From assembly GCF_028389875.1 (NCBI RefSeq), contig NC_084663.1, forward strand, positions 98,259,190 to 98,323,189: DNA of 64,000 nt, given 5' to 3'. The DNA is from Rhea pennata (lineage: Eukaryota > Chordata > Aves > Rheiformes > Rheidae). Below, piece after piece: positions 53,201-62,039 of the stretch; within the stretch, counting starts at the first letter, position 1; each line of letters begins with the position of its first letter. Position numbers and translations under genes: made by a program. The notes below the pieces were generated by a model. It did no database searches, had not been told where the DNA came from, and saw only the letters and a program-made list of their open reading frames with translations.

Positions 53201-56200
53201 CTAACCCCCCATTAGTTGCTGGAGTACATCTTCCAGTTAAGATTCATCTGAAGAGGAATGCAGTCCACGTGCTCTGGCACCACTCTGCAATGGCAACCAA
53301 AGCAAGGTAAGCACTTCCAAGCAAACTCCTGACCCAAACCACAATGCTAATGTAGATGTACCAAGTGTCTTTACATACAGAGGTGCAACAGACCATATAG
53401 AGGCACCTAGTGCTCCTTTATCGTCGTGCATAGTAGTACGTTACCATGATTTCTATGGTAGTGATGACAGCAGCATTTGTCCTGCATGTTTCATTACAGC
53501 TTCCAGCCTGCTCGCATGTGAATGTTGCCACTGCATGGCCTTTTTATTCCTGGAAAGGGGTAGTACCTGAGATACTGAGTTCCTCTGACTTTTCCTTTCC
53601 ATCTCTCTATCAACAAGCTACTAGCCAAGGATGCTGGCATTGTGCCAGCCCCACTCAGCTCTGTACTGAAGAACCAGCAGAGTTCCTCAAGGAAGCAGAG
53701 ATGCCAAGTCCCATACCTGAATGGTACAGAGGGAAGGAGATTATCCCACTTCCACCTTTAACCTTATGTTAAAGTGAGTAGGCAGATCCCTCCTCTTGTC
53801 CACAACCTCTCTCTGTCCCCAGGCTCCACAGACTCCAGCCAGTCCAACAAAGCACCTGCTCTGATCCCATCATGGCAACTGGTGGGTTAGTAGCTTGGGA
53901 GAAAGGCAGGAATGTCACTGCCATGAAAGGTTCCAGTGGCACTTGCCATCAGTAGGGGACACAGCATCTCCTCTAAACAAAGCTTAGACAACTTGTAGAA
54001 GTAAAAGAGAGCATTTCACATCTCTTTCTTGAATAAAATGACTTTCTTATCTTGAACATTTTTCCACATGGACTAGTCTGGAGCAAGTACCATTTTTTTC
54101 TGAGACGTGTCAGAAACAAACTAATTCAACTAATACGTCTGACTTCCCCAGCGCACTTTTCTGTTGTGCACCTAAATAACTAAAAACTAGTTGCGAGAAA
54201 CAGAAGCAAAACTTGACATAAACTTTCCAAACTCTTTCCAAACTATCATTTCTCTCTGATGCAAGTATCTGCATCTGAAAATGGAATGAGGAGGGCTTAC
54301 AACCCATTTTGTTAGAGAAACATCCCTATTTCTTCCCATCCTCCCTTCCAAGGTTTCCTCTAGCATACCACAAATATGGATGAGACTGCTGCCCCCAATA
54401 CTTGGTGCACTGCCATGCAAGTCCTATCTGCCCTTCTTAGAAAATTCAGCCTCTATTGGTGCTCCTGGAATAGCATCTGCTGTATTTACATCCCAGTGAA
54501 CTGCAAGTCCAGAGGAACTGAAGTGTCCACCTTATTTTCAGCTATAACATTCTTCTTTTGAAGTAGTGACTGAAGGATGACAGCCTCTAACCGGAGCTGC
54601 ACTCTGTCAGAGCGGGCAGTGAACTCTGGCTCGCGAAATGGCAGCCCACACAGGGGAAAAATAAAGGTGCAGTATGCAGAAGATACCGCTCACAAAGATA
54701 CATATCCTGCATACCCATATCTTACTTCCTGATTCTGGTCACATAGGCAGTGGTATAGTCCATCAGCAATACAGCCCGTAAATAACTAAATATGTGGACA
54801 AAGCTTTGAAATATGGACCAAACTCCCATGTGAACAAAATACAATCAGTTGTTCAACCTAAAGAGTCAGCCGGTGGAGAACAGCAGCTTTATTCAGCTAG
54901 CCACAGTAAACAGACTCTTATTAGCTACTGCAACTAATGTTTGTTTTTCCATAAATTAAAAGATAATACTTTACCAATTTACCACTTGAATTTACAGTTC
55001 ACTAAACCTGATGCAGTATAACAGCTGTATCTGATAGAATCATCTACTGAATAAGATTAACAAAATTACTTTCACACACAGCCTAGCACTGTGTTAGCTT
55101 TAAAATTTAATACAAAAGCCAACATATGAGCTCTTTTTATATTCATCTTACTGCCATATATGATGAATAACAAGTCTCTATGAAGGCTTTTGAAAAGGAC
55201 AGTTTCCAGAAACTGTTATAATTCTTATAAAAGTCTCGACAGTAACTGGTTTGGAGTCTGAAAGTCCTTTCTCCCCCCTCTCCTTTGAGAAGCAGGCGCA
55301 GCATGGAGGCACGATAGCACTAGCTCACTGTACACGGCTTTCACAATATTCTTTCTCAGTATCTTTTGCTCATAGACTGGAGATATCACATCTAGGCATA
55401 AGAAATTAGTTGACTTCATGTCCATGCACATTCACCTTCTGATCTCTTTGCCTGTAAAGCCCCAAAGGTTATAAATAGTAATATATAGTATGTGACATGG
55501 GCACCTGTGGGGTTAAGACCCTAAATTATTTCTCAGGTTGCCGAACAGCTGCTTAAAAATATCATTTCCCCCTCCTATCCCTTTTTCTCCCCCAGAACTG
55601 AACACAGAAGAGCTGAATTTAAGTCAGCAGTCTAGATGAGATCTGAATCTTAACAAGCACAAAACAGCATTGCTTTTCCATAAACAGATTAATCTATGAA
55701 GACAAGTTTTTTCCTCTCTGGTTTGGAAAGTGTACACAGAAAACCAGGAAATTTGTTTAAGGGCTGAAGGAAAAGAACGCCTCACAAGAGAGCACATTTA
55801 GCTTACCAGGATGGGCAATGCTGCCCCCCCACCCCCCCCCCCCCCCAAAAAAAAAAAAAAAAAAAAAAAAGTTCTCTGCAATAAACATCTGTGACACTGT
55901 GATACTGTCCATGTACTCCAAAGCTAACAGCTAACAGAGCTCTTCCTTGTAAGAGGGTGCTCTGCAGTGTATTTCATCTGTCCTCCTCAAAGCTCCCACT
56001 AGCCTCCAGGGATGCTTAAAACAACGAGCTTGCAGCGACCTGTGTGTCACATTACTCACCTTCTTGCACGTCTACTGTGCTGAGGCTGCAAGCAGTGTGT
56101 AAAGCAGCAATTAAGCTGTGTAAAGCGGACAAAAGCCGATGCTGAATCACAAGTTCTTCAGGGCCACGAAACAATTTGATCTGTCTGAAGAAGTCTGCAG

Positions 56201-59200
56201 CAGGCAGCAGGTTTAAAAGGAGAGACACGTGCACAGACAGGAGAATGCAAGCGACACATTTCCCTGCCCAGGAAGCATCTGGCATACCAGTACGCTACAC
56301 TTAAATAATTAACCAGCTAAACAAAAGTTTTAAGTAGTGCATGATGTGTGCCTTTTGGAAGGCCCCAGAACATGACAGCTGAAGACAGGCAGCAAGATGT
56401 GTAACTACTGGAGATCCAAAGCTGTCCAAACTGATGTTTATGAACTAAAGGAAAATAAGAAAACAAGGAGAGACATTATTTGAGTCTAAATGACAGATAT
56501 GAAATAAAACTGGATTGTTGATCTGGACATAAAGACAGAAAAAGAATTAATGCACTGCAGATTATAGCACTTAAAGAAGGAATAGAAGGATGAGTAACTA
56601 CCAGCATTGAGCTTTATTTCATGACATTTTACTAGACTTTAAATTTTACCCATCTCTAAGACAGAAGGTAGTTCTGCATATCCACTGTCATCAGATACCT
56701 TGCCCGTGAGCACAAACTTACACCACAATAACCAACACCTCAGACCCTTCAGACTTTTACATAGGAGAGTCGACGTTCATTCTAATTTTTAGAAACAGAG
56801 AGACAAAGCAGCCTTCCTGCAGCTCTGTAGTCCTCACAAGCCTACTTCTCTCTCCAGTCCTGAGGAATGAGGCTTTTGGGATTCCTTTTCTCATTTGTCA
56901 CTAAAAACTACTGTCTGCCTTCTTTCTACAGTCTCCCGCATTTGGCTGTACTTCCACAACCGTACAAAATACAGTCACAAAAACAAGAGGACTGTGATTT
57001 TCTTTCATACACTATTGAACTCAGAAGAGTTTGGCACAGAGGACAGTCAGTGCACTGCATGCAGCCATAAGGAAAGCTGGTGTCCATTCAATTAACAAGG
57101 TTAATATGAAAAAGGCATTCAGATGAGAGTAATTTGAGTGCAACTAGATGTAGCAGTGCGTGCTAGAAAAAGAGAGCGGGTAATATGTTTTGGGACACTG
57201 CCAGGGGAATGAAAGACTATTTCCCAATGCTTACATTATTTTAAATATAATATACCTTTTAATATAAATATATATACAATATACCTCTTTTGGACACAAA
57301 GTCTTTGAAGAGAGCCTATGCTTGAGACGCTGCTGTATTTCACCTGATTGTCCTGTGTGAAAGAGCCAAGCTCACAGCTGGCTGAAGAATATCACCCCAA
57401 AAGACAGCTGGCCTTAATAAGAAGAAATCCCTGCCTTCCCTTTGTTGTTGTGTATTCTCTTCCCCAGTGGTTAACAACAGCTAAATAGATACTATACAAA
57501 AAGCATGTCTAATGCTTCATTTGAGTTTGTCTGGCTCAGTTTCTAGCTATTAGTTCTCGTTGTGTTTTTCCCTGCTAAATTAAGGAGCCTGTTTGTATCT
57601 ACTTTTTCTTGCTGTGGAGCACTTGCACACTGATCAAGTCACTTCTTGGTCTCCTCTGGTATAAAGAACATGTTGGCCTGCAAACATCTCACTATACAGC
57701 CTTTCCTCTTCCCCTTGAATAATTAGCACTGCTCTCTTCCTCGCTCTCTGTAATTTTTTAATATCCTTTTAAAAAGTATGAAATGGAAACAATATTCAAA
57801 TCTATTTTGTACTTGCATAGAAAATTACCTTGCTAATTTCAGACATTTTTCTCCATGTATGTCCAAGGCGCATGCTGACCTTTCTGCCACTGAATTCCAC
57901 CAAACCCTCATGACAATCAAACGTCCACTCTAAACTCCTTCTCAGAGTCACCGTTTTCCTTTCCTCCCATTCTGTTTACATTGTTCTTTGTTTCTAGACA
58001 CATCATTTGTTTTCTTGTATTAAAGTGGCTTCCATTCAAATGGACTCTTGCTTAGCATTCCTGCTCTCCATGAAGGACTGCCCCTTCTTTGCTTTTTGGT
58101 GGAGCACTTCTCCAATACATCTGAAAATGTTAGCAGCAGTGATTTAACTCCCACTGCTGAAAATAGCACTGAACTCAAGTTTGACTTACGCAGAACGTCC
58201 TTCTCATATCTTCACTTACTGAAGATAACTGTAGCATTTAAAGTTTGCTAACTATTCAATATTTTACTTATTTAACATGTTCACATATATGACATACATG
58301 GAACATATACTGGAGTTTTTCCTCTTCCAAGATGAGACTGGAAGAGACAGTTTGGGGATGGTTTTTGCCTTCCTCTACGGTATTATGTATGATCCACTTT
58401 CTAGGAATACCCAGGCATTCTCATCTAATGAAATTCCTCCTACTGTGTGGACTGGGACACAGCTGAAGCCCACAGTCAGTCTTGCTCATCCCCTGTGCAG
58501 CAGCATAGGCTTTGTGGCATCTGTCCAAAAGCCTAACACCCACCCACCTTCACTTGCAGGGACAAAACTTCAGTTCCATGATCTAAATGGTCCCACTCAG
58601 TCTTTTATCTGTTGTTCTAAGTCAGACTTCCTATAAAAGGTCCTTACTTCTGTATATTTTCCTAGTTTGTATGGCAGAATAGCAAAAAAAATTGAGATGT
58701 TAGACAACCCTATAAGGCTACACTGGCTGTCAGAGACAGTATCATCTTCTGGATTTCACCAACTTTTTCCCACCCTCCCAGGACAGTTGTCTCCAGCCCT
58801 TTTTGAAAACTTTTAGAGCTTTAAGGCATCTCTCTAGAGATCTCAACAATCCAAATCTTAAAAATAAAATAGAGCCAAGAGGAGGGAGCTTCTTAGCCTA
58901 TGCCTTTAGGATACCTGGCAGCAACCTCTGTCAGCCTGCAGATTATTAAGTAGTGTTCTAAATTACTAATGACTCAGAAAAAACATTTTCACCCTTAGGC
59001 AATACAAGTATATCAGTCTGAGAGTTTCCAAGCAGAGAACAGAAATGTTTATTGAATCCATCTGCTTTTTCTGTGCAATTATTTTTTTATTATTTCCCTC
59101 TCCTTGGGACAGACATGTACAATTACCAGGATTCCTAATAGATTTAAAGATCTACCACAAAGTCTTCTTACTGTTCTCTGTCTTGCAAGACACGAAATTC

Positions 59201-62039
59201 TCCATGACTTCTCTGTGCTTCATATTTTCGGATCAGTAATGATTGCTTTTTATTTCCTGGTCTGTATTTTTTATACACCTTTCTTTTTCTTTTTTAATTT
59301 CCAAATCCCAACTTCATTATACTACTGAACCGAGACAGACTTTTCAACAAAGCTGCTGTTTTATCTTGGCAGTGGAATATGCATTTTTGGACCATTTATG
59401 TAACATAAGTCCATCCCTTATTTATGCTTTCTTTCTGATTTTTTTCTCTGGATGATTTCTGTTCAGAGTTTTCCCTTGGTGCTTGGAGGACAGCCTTGGT
59501 AACACCAAGTATTCATATTGCTGTTAGGATCATTTTTGCTTGCCCAGACTGAACATAATTAGACCGTGATCACTGGTCACTATCCAGTTTTAATCCAACT
59601 ATTAATTCCTCATCAGCCATCACAGATGGGTTCTTCATAAAATATACTTGTTTTCTCTTCACCTGTCACTCAGGTATGAACTTCCAAGTATTAATGGCAG
59701 TTTTCAGTAACCCCAGTGCTTCTCTAAATGGGAGAATGAAGTATTCTTGTAGGCCCTGTATTTTCAGGCATTGAAGCTATTTTGGGGCCAGCAGCACAAA
59801 TCAGCCTGACCCCACCTCTTCACTGGGGTAGATCTGCTGTGTGTGTTAGCTACAGATCTCTCCCAGTTTTCTACAGAAAGAAAACCTGGTGAGGGGACTA
59901 GAGTGGACTTCCAGATAGGCCTGGATACATGTTCCTATTCCTTTCCCTTCCTGCACTCTTTCTGCACTTCATTTCTTGATCCTTTGAGGAAAACCTTCCA
60001 GGAGGAGGCTGCTGCTTCCTGCTTCTCTCACGCTACTTCGTGTGATGAAGTACTCCCCAGCTCTTCCTTTTCCTTGCACATCCTTTCACCCTTCCTGCAC
60101 TCATCTCCCCCTCAACAGTACCATGGCATTTTGCTCCCTGATCTACTGTCTTTCGTTTCATTTTGTCATATGTAAGAGAATATGTCCTGCAGAAGATTTC
60201 TGTTTGTAATGGGCTCTGCCTATTTACACCTCTATTAAAATCTTCAAAACAACACACTAAAAAGTCAAGTCTTACCTTGCAGTATAATACTGAAATACAA
60301 CCTGGCCTGAGGTTCCCCAATACATCACTGCTCCGTGGGAGGCAAGTCGTCTGAATACATTACTGCTCAGCTCTGCTCATCCATCTTTCTCCCAGGAGCC
60401 AGGAAAAAGCAAAGTCAACAGTGTGTCTGATAGCACTTACCATAGAAGTATTCCTACTTTTCTCACCTTTAAATCAGCATTTAGTTTTATTTGCCTAAAA
60501 CACAACCTTAAGAGGAAAAAAGAAAACACTAATGCTAAGTGACAAGTGAGTACACCATAGGCATGGATTAGCTGAGATAAAACAGGATTTTGTTTTTAAA
60601 CAAGCTTAAGCTGCCTTGTGTCTGCTGTCCAAAAGCTCGAGCAGGCTTAGCCTGACAGCAGGGAGCCGTATCCGGTGCATGGAGCTGCCCCATCAAAGCC
60701 CCCTGCTCGTTCTCGCTGCAGAGCCCCATAGTCCAGTGCACAGCAGCAGTTCCACATTTTAAGCCCTGACTGAGAACTTTTTCATATCTCTTCCCTCTCT
60801 CTCTTCCCTCATACAACCAGCAGGAGCTATGTTAAGCTGTGTTCTAATAAACAATACTTGGTTCTTTTCATCTTCAAAGCTTTTGACAACCATTAACTAA
60901 TTAATCCTCGCAGGATCCCAGGAGAGTTTACGGTGCTTTCTAAACAGCATTTAGATCTCCATGTGCCCAGCTAAACTTGACCAGTTAGAGGGAAAGAAAA
61001 AAGAGAAGTACATATGTATTTATGTCACTTTTTGCGAGACCAGCGACTAAAGCAGCATGAGAACCAGAGCTGTGGTACTGCAGTTTCTCTGCTCCAGGTT
61101 TAACCTGGAGCCTCTATCTTCCGGTTCTCACAACCCTCCATCCCTTTTTTCTGTAGGAAACTGAAATCTCTACAATCCAGAAAGACTGGATCAAAGTTTT
61201 TTCTCAGAAGGACATTCCTCTTGCAGACTGTCTCCCTGATTAACGCCATCCTAAAACAAAGCACTGATTACTTTTTAACCTTTACAGAAGCTAGAACACA
61301 AACTTACCATGCACTGCACACTTGGAGATTTATGAAAATTTGATTACAAAAACCAAAGGGAAACACGCACTGCAACTTGAACAGCTTTAGAAAAAGTCAG
61401 TCTAGACAGTCCCTTTATGAATGACTCAGTCTGTGCATATCACAAAAGAAAACATGCCACCATTTCCAAGTGTTCTGTCTAATTAGAAATGGCTAGAATA
61501 TACGTCGTCTTAAATAAAAAAACAGAAGTAGCAGGAGGCATTTTACAGGCAAAAAAAAGCAATACAGCTAAACACATTTGGGGTGATTGTACTAGACAAA
61601 TATAGATTTGTTTTCTAGACTTCAGGGATGACTTTGCAGCGGTTCTCACCATAGTTAATCCTCCTCAGAGAGGCTTAAAGCAAAATGAAAAGGGTCTGTA
61701 TGATTTCTTTTTTTCCTTTTCTCCCCAAAGTCTCTGGTTTTGGAGAGGGGGAGCGTTAGAAATTCTTACGCTTTCTCGCAGTTAGACTCACGCAGCAACC
61801 GTTGTTTCCCCGCGGCGGGCAGCCAGGCGGCAGGCTCCTCCAGCCGAACCTACGAGCGCTTGGCAGCGGCAGCCCGGCCCCCCGCGCAGAGCCAGGCACC
61901 GCTGCCGGGACCGGCGGCCCAGCGCCACCGACACCTCCAGCAGCTTGAGCTGCTCAGGTGTAACTGCCTCGCAGCTCCCCAGCCACAAGTGCCCTGACAA
62001 CAGCTTCCAAGCAAGGCAGCAGCCCACAAAATCCTCCAT
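32103..62039 (-). CDS. Unidentified 16-exon gene, about 682-residue protein
   Basis: Candidate coding exons, in order of transcription: 61792-62039, 60441-60494, 58298-58337, 57285-57332, 57097-57162, 56372-56444, 56060-56194, 55247-55376, 52914-53073, 50262-50357, 47158-47213, 39837-40068, 36093-36242, 35642-35765, 35154-35258, 32327-32497, 32103-32263 (the list has 17 segments if the 56.4-kb and 56.1-kb pieces are both kept). Each is bounded by AG and GT on the minus strand, and each junction keeps the frame. The first exon lies in a CpG island. The N-terminal half is Leu-rich and looks helical ([35 protein letters not shown]). The C-terminal half is more mixed ([35 protein letters not shown]). 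No signal peptide, catalytic motif or zinc-finger pattern is evident. I do not recognise the protein. The seven most 3' segments have good acceptors and are the safest. Several donors in the 5' half are weak, so exon limits there, or the whole 5' part, may be wrong. Confidence 0.55.
32327..32497 (-). CDS. Unidentified gene, penultimate exon
   Basis: The acceptor TTTTACTTTTTAG/ATAGG and the donor ACTATCA/GTAAGT are both good. It encodes 56 residues including [20 protein letters not shown] and [19 protein letters not shown]. The intron to the last exon is only 63 nt, short for a vertebrate, yet both ends are good and the frame also runs through it open. Confidence 0.65.
34471..34560 (-). mobile_element. 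CR1 LINE 3'-end fragment
   Basis: AGAATCAGTAAGGTTGGAAG followed by GGACCTCTGGAGATCATCCA is the reverse complement of the CR1 3' end, so the element lies on the minus strand. It sits in the intron between the exons at 35154-35258 and 32327-32497 of the unidentified gene. Confidence 0.9.
35154..35258 (-). CDS. Unidentified gene, exon
   Basis: The acceptor ACCTTCTCTTACAG/TGTC is strong; the donor TTACA/GTAGGC is weaker. It encodes 34 residues, basic and polar ([20 protein letters not shown], then [12 protein letters not shown]). Phase 1 at both ends fits its neighbours. Only one of three frames is open. Confidence 0.6.
35642..35765 (-). CDS. Unidentified gene, exon
   Basis: The donor CAAGAAG/GTATTG is good. 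The acceptor (ACTAAATCAG/AGCATC) has its pyrimidine tract displaced about 20 nt upstream. It encodes 41 residues, [17 protein letters not shown] through [11 protein letters not shown]. Phase 0 in, phase 1 out. An alternative acceptor 21 nt upstream would break the phase. Confidence 0.6.
36093..36242 (-). CDS. Unidentified gene, exon
   Basis: The acceptor is an excellent CCCTTTTTTTTCAG/GGAACA and the donor is CTTCAGCAG/GTACAT. It encodes exactly 50 codons in phase 0, with [20 protein letters not shown] and a hydrophobic [12 protein letters not shown] segment. One of the safest exons of this gene. Confidence 0.7.
36243..39836 (-). other. Intron of the unidentified gene carrying a large CR1
   Basis: A 3.6-kb intron. 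About a third of it is the truncated CR1 at 37.26-38.52 kb. The remainder shows no exon that I can support. Confidence 0.5.
37257..38525 (-). mobile_element. Truncated, decayed CR1 LINE (C-terminal reverse transcriptase and 3' UTR)
   Basis: From its 3' end (ACAGAATTGTTGAGGTTGGA at the left edge) the copy extends about 1.27 kb on the minus strand into the reverse-transcriptase domain. A typical CR1 segment reads [19 protein letters not shown]. Near 38.13-38.15 kb the position of the catalytic FADDT motif reads FAADI. Upstream CR1-like protein segments are shifted and interrupted, so the copy is dead. The left edge carries the CR1 3' consensus; the right edge fades at about 38.52 kb. Confidence 0.9.
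39837..40068 (-). CDS. Unidentified gene, longest internal exon
   Basis: The acceptor GCTTCTTTTGGTAG/TAGTAAGG is good; the donor CCTAT/GTAAAA is moderate. It encodes 77 residues, including [17 protein letters not shown] and [20 protein letters not shown]. Two frames are open here; the chosen one keeps phase with both neighbours (phase 2 in, 0 out). Confidence 0.55.
43533..43577. repeat. Tandem duplication of a 24-bp unit
   Basis: TGTACTCATGTAAACATG occurs twice, separated by TAAAG, and a third partial CATGTAAACAT follows about 12 bp later. A local tandem duplication in an intron. Confidence 0.8.
43988..44582 (-). mobile_element. CR1 LINE, 5'-truncated, about 0.6 kb
   Basis: The minus-strand copy begins at the right within the C-terminal part of the reverse-transcriptase reading frame ([40 protein letters not shown]) and ends at the left with ACTGGTTGAGGTTGGAAGGG. 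The ATTCTATG tail units are missing or altered. The frame is disturbed just before LYSALV. It looks younger (less diverged) than the copy at 37.3-38.5 kb. Confidence 0.93.
45627..45770 (-). mobile_element. tRNA-Ile-headed, CR1-tailed SINE (TguSINE1-like)
   Basis: On the minus strand the element starts with a tRNA-Ile(AAU)-like head: CAGTTGATTAGAGCTTGGTG, then CTAATAATGCCAGGGTCATG, then GGTTCCATCCGAGTATGGGC, which matches D arm, anticodon arm and T arm with box A and box B recognisable. It then passes into a CR1 3' end (GACTAGATGATCTCGAGAGG, CCCTTCCAATC) with ATTCTATTATTCTATGAC. This is the architecture known from tRNA-Ile/CR1 SINEs of passerine birds. Several base changes in the tRNA part show it is an old, inactive copy. 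Confidence 0.88.
47158..47213 (-). CDS. Unidentified gene, short exon
   Basis: The acceptor GATCTCCTCATTGCAG/TCAG and the donor GCCCAG/GTATGC are both good. The 18 codons read [18 protein letters not shown]. The frame fits both neighbours (phase 0 in, 2 out). Being only 56 nt, it could be a chance pair of sites. Confidence 0.5.
47505..47612. repeat. AT-rich microsatellite region
   Basis: Interleaved TATTTACA, TATATA and TGTGTGTATA units, an impure AT-rich simple repeat in an intron. Confidence 0.75.
47725..48119 (+). other. Overlapping open frames with local CpG, function unclear
   Basis: Two overlapping plus-strand frames stay open here. One contains a hydrophobic run followed by WRKKR ([17 protein letters not shown]); the other reads [20 protein letters not shown]. 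The patch at 47.83-47.9 kb has more CpG than its surroundings. There is an AG acceptor (TTTTTGCAG) at 47.83 kb but no matching donor. It lies inside an intron of the minus-strand gene. It may be a decayed retrocopy or chance. Confidence 0.2.
50262..50357 (-). CDS. Unidentified gene, exon
   Basis: The acceptor CTTTTAATTAATTTTCAG/ATTTTTG is good; the donor ACTGTG/GTAATA is weaker. It encodes 32 residues, [17 protein letters not shown] then [15 protein letters not shown], in phase 0 at both ends. The codons include CGT and ACG, which is unusual in AT-rich intron sequence and supports coding. Confidence 0.55.
50358..52913 (-). other. 2.6-kb intron of the unidentified gene
   Basis: No further exon recognised. 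Open frames on both strands at 50.63-51.23 kb overlap one another and lack splice support. Short homopolymers occur at about 51.49 and 51.82 kb. Confidence 0.45.
52914..53073 (-). CDS. Unidentified gene, candidate exon
   Basis: The acceptor TTGGGCTGCTCTACTTAG/TGCTC is good; the donor CCTCCA/GTTAAG is moderate. It encodes 53 hydrophobic residues ([20 protein letters not shown], then [17 protein letters not shown]). Phase 2 in, 0 out. The 3' third ([13 protein letters not shown]) is low-complexity, so the true donor may lie earlier. Confidence 0.42.
53074..55246 (-). other. 2.2-kb intron of the unidentified gene
   Basis: A good acceptor (TTTGGTTGCCATTGCAG) at about 53.29 kb and another at about 54.27 kb lack donors that keep a frame. 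No repeat was recognised. Confidence 0.4.
55247..55376 (-). CDS. Unidentified gene, candidate exon
   Basis: The acceptor is GTGATATCTCCAG/TCTATG. It encodes [20 protein letters not shown] and [10 protein letters not shown], then a basic RRGGRK. The join from the preceding exon is in phase 1. The donor (AACCA/GTTACT) is weak; if unused, the frame stops 9 codons later (LLSRLL then TAA), which would make this an alternative last exon. Confidence 0.48.
55377..56059 (-). other. Intron of the unidentified gene with C/A homopolymer
   Basis: Contains the C-tract/A-tract junction at 55824-55870. Nothing else recognised. Confidence 0.5.
55824..55870. repeat. C-tract joined to A24
   Basis: A near-pure C run (with one A) of about 23 nt directly followed by 24 A. 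On the minus strand this is T24 followed by a G run that could form a G-quadruplex in the transcript of the minus-strand gene (inference). Confidence 0.9.
56060..56194 (-). CDS. Unidentified gene, helical exon
   Basis: The acceptor is a strong pyrimidine-rich CCTGCTGCCTGCTGCAG/ACTTC and the donor a full-consensus CAAGAAG/GTGAGT. It encodes 44 residues, [20 protein letters not shown] then [20 protein letters not shown], with heptad-like Leu spacing suggesting paired helices. The frame stays open for 31 codons upstream of the acceptor, so the exon may start earlier. The best single exon in the 5' half. Confidence 0.62.
56372..56444 (-). CDS. Unidentified gene, candidate exon
   Basis: The acceptor TCTTATTTTCCTTTAG/TTCATA is strong. 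The frame reads [20 protein letters not shown] and is coding-like. The donor chosen (TGTCAT/GTTCTG) is poor and is used only because it keeps phase. The open frame itself continues another 23 codons ([17 protein letters not shown]) before stops. See the finding on this junction. Confidence 0.42.
57097..57162 (-). CDS. Unidentified gene, candidate exon
   Basis: The acceptor CCGCTCTCTTTTTCTAG/CACGC is excellent. It encodes 22 residues, [20 protein letters not shown] plus NL, in phase 0. The donor (AACCTT/GTTAAT) is weak. Confidence 0.42.
57285..57332 (-). CDS. Unidentified gene, candidate exon
   Basis: The donor AAAAGAG/GTATAT is good. It encodes [16 protein letters not shown] in phase 0 with the acceptor AAATACAG. 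A better acceptor 20 nt upstream (CTCTTTCACACAG, 57353) would change the phase in and add QSGEIQ. The 5' limit is therefore open. Confidence 0.35.
57600..58000 (-). repeat. Possible ancient L3/CR1-like LINE remnant
   Basis: Plus-strand strings such as GCACTGCTCTCTTCCTCGCT and GTAATTTTTTAATATCCTTT, followed by a diverged ACAATATTCAAAT, resemble the reverse complement of the 3' part of old CR1/L3 LINEs, which would place a very decayed copy on the minus strand. Similarity was judged by eye and limits are approximate. Confidence 0.25.
58298..58337 (-). CDS. Unidentified gene, candidate short exon
   Basis: The acceptor AAACTGTCTCTTCCAG/TCTC and the donor TTCCAT/GTATGT are both good. The 40 nt encode [13 protein letters not shown] after completing a Cys codon with the preceding exon. 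It is short, so a chance pairing is possible. Confidence 0.38.
58338..60440 (-). other. 2.1-kb intron of the unidentified gene
   Basis: T-rich on the plus strand. A minus-strand frame at about 59.58-59.67 kb ([19 protein letters not shown], then GLKLDSDQ) looks coding-like but has no acceptor in the needed phase. No other element was recognised. Confidence 0.35.
60441..60494 (-). CDS. Unidentified gene, exon 2
   Basis: The acceptor AAGGTTGTGTTTTAG/GCAAATA and the full-consensus donor TCTATG/GTAAGT frame 54 nt encoding [17 protein letters not shown]. The phase (2 in, 2 out) fits exon 1 at 61792 and the candidate exon at 58298. Confidence 0.5.
60495..61791 (-). other. Intron 1 of the unidentified gene
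   Basis: 1.3 kb. A perfect 9-1-9 palindrome lies at 61092-61110. A moderately CpG-containing patch at 60.6-60.75 kb leaves a minus-strand frame open but lacks a donor. Confidence 0.45.
61092..61110. repeat. Perfect inverted repeat CTCCAGGTT-T-AACCTGGAG
   Basis: Nine-base arms around a single base. Possibly a dyad protein-binding site about 0.7 kb inside the gene from the CpG-island promoter; function is inference. Confidence 0.7.
61792..62039 (-). CDS. Unidentified gene, probable first coding exon
   Basis: A GC-rich frame from ATG (62039-62037) reads [14 protein letters not shown], then [20 protein letters not shown], and reaches a full-consensus donor, GTTGCTGC/GTGAGT, in phase 2, matching exon 2. 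Other frames are also open because of GC content, so the start codon and reading frame are tentative; part or all could be 5' UTR. Confidence 0.45.
61795..61995 (-). promoter_or_regulatory. CpG-island promoter region
   Basis: About 200 bp with many CpG dinucleotides (CCCCGCGGCGGGCAGCCAGG; CCCCCCGCGCAGAGC; CCGGGACCGGCGGCCCAGCG) in an otherwise AT-rich window where CpG is scarce. It overlaps the first exon of the minus-strand gene, whose donor lies at its left edge. A plus-strand transcript starting here is also possible. Confidence 0.65.
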
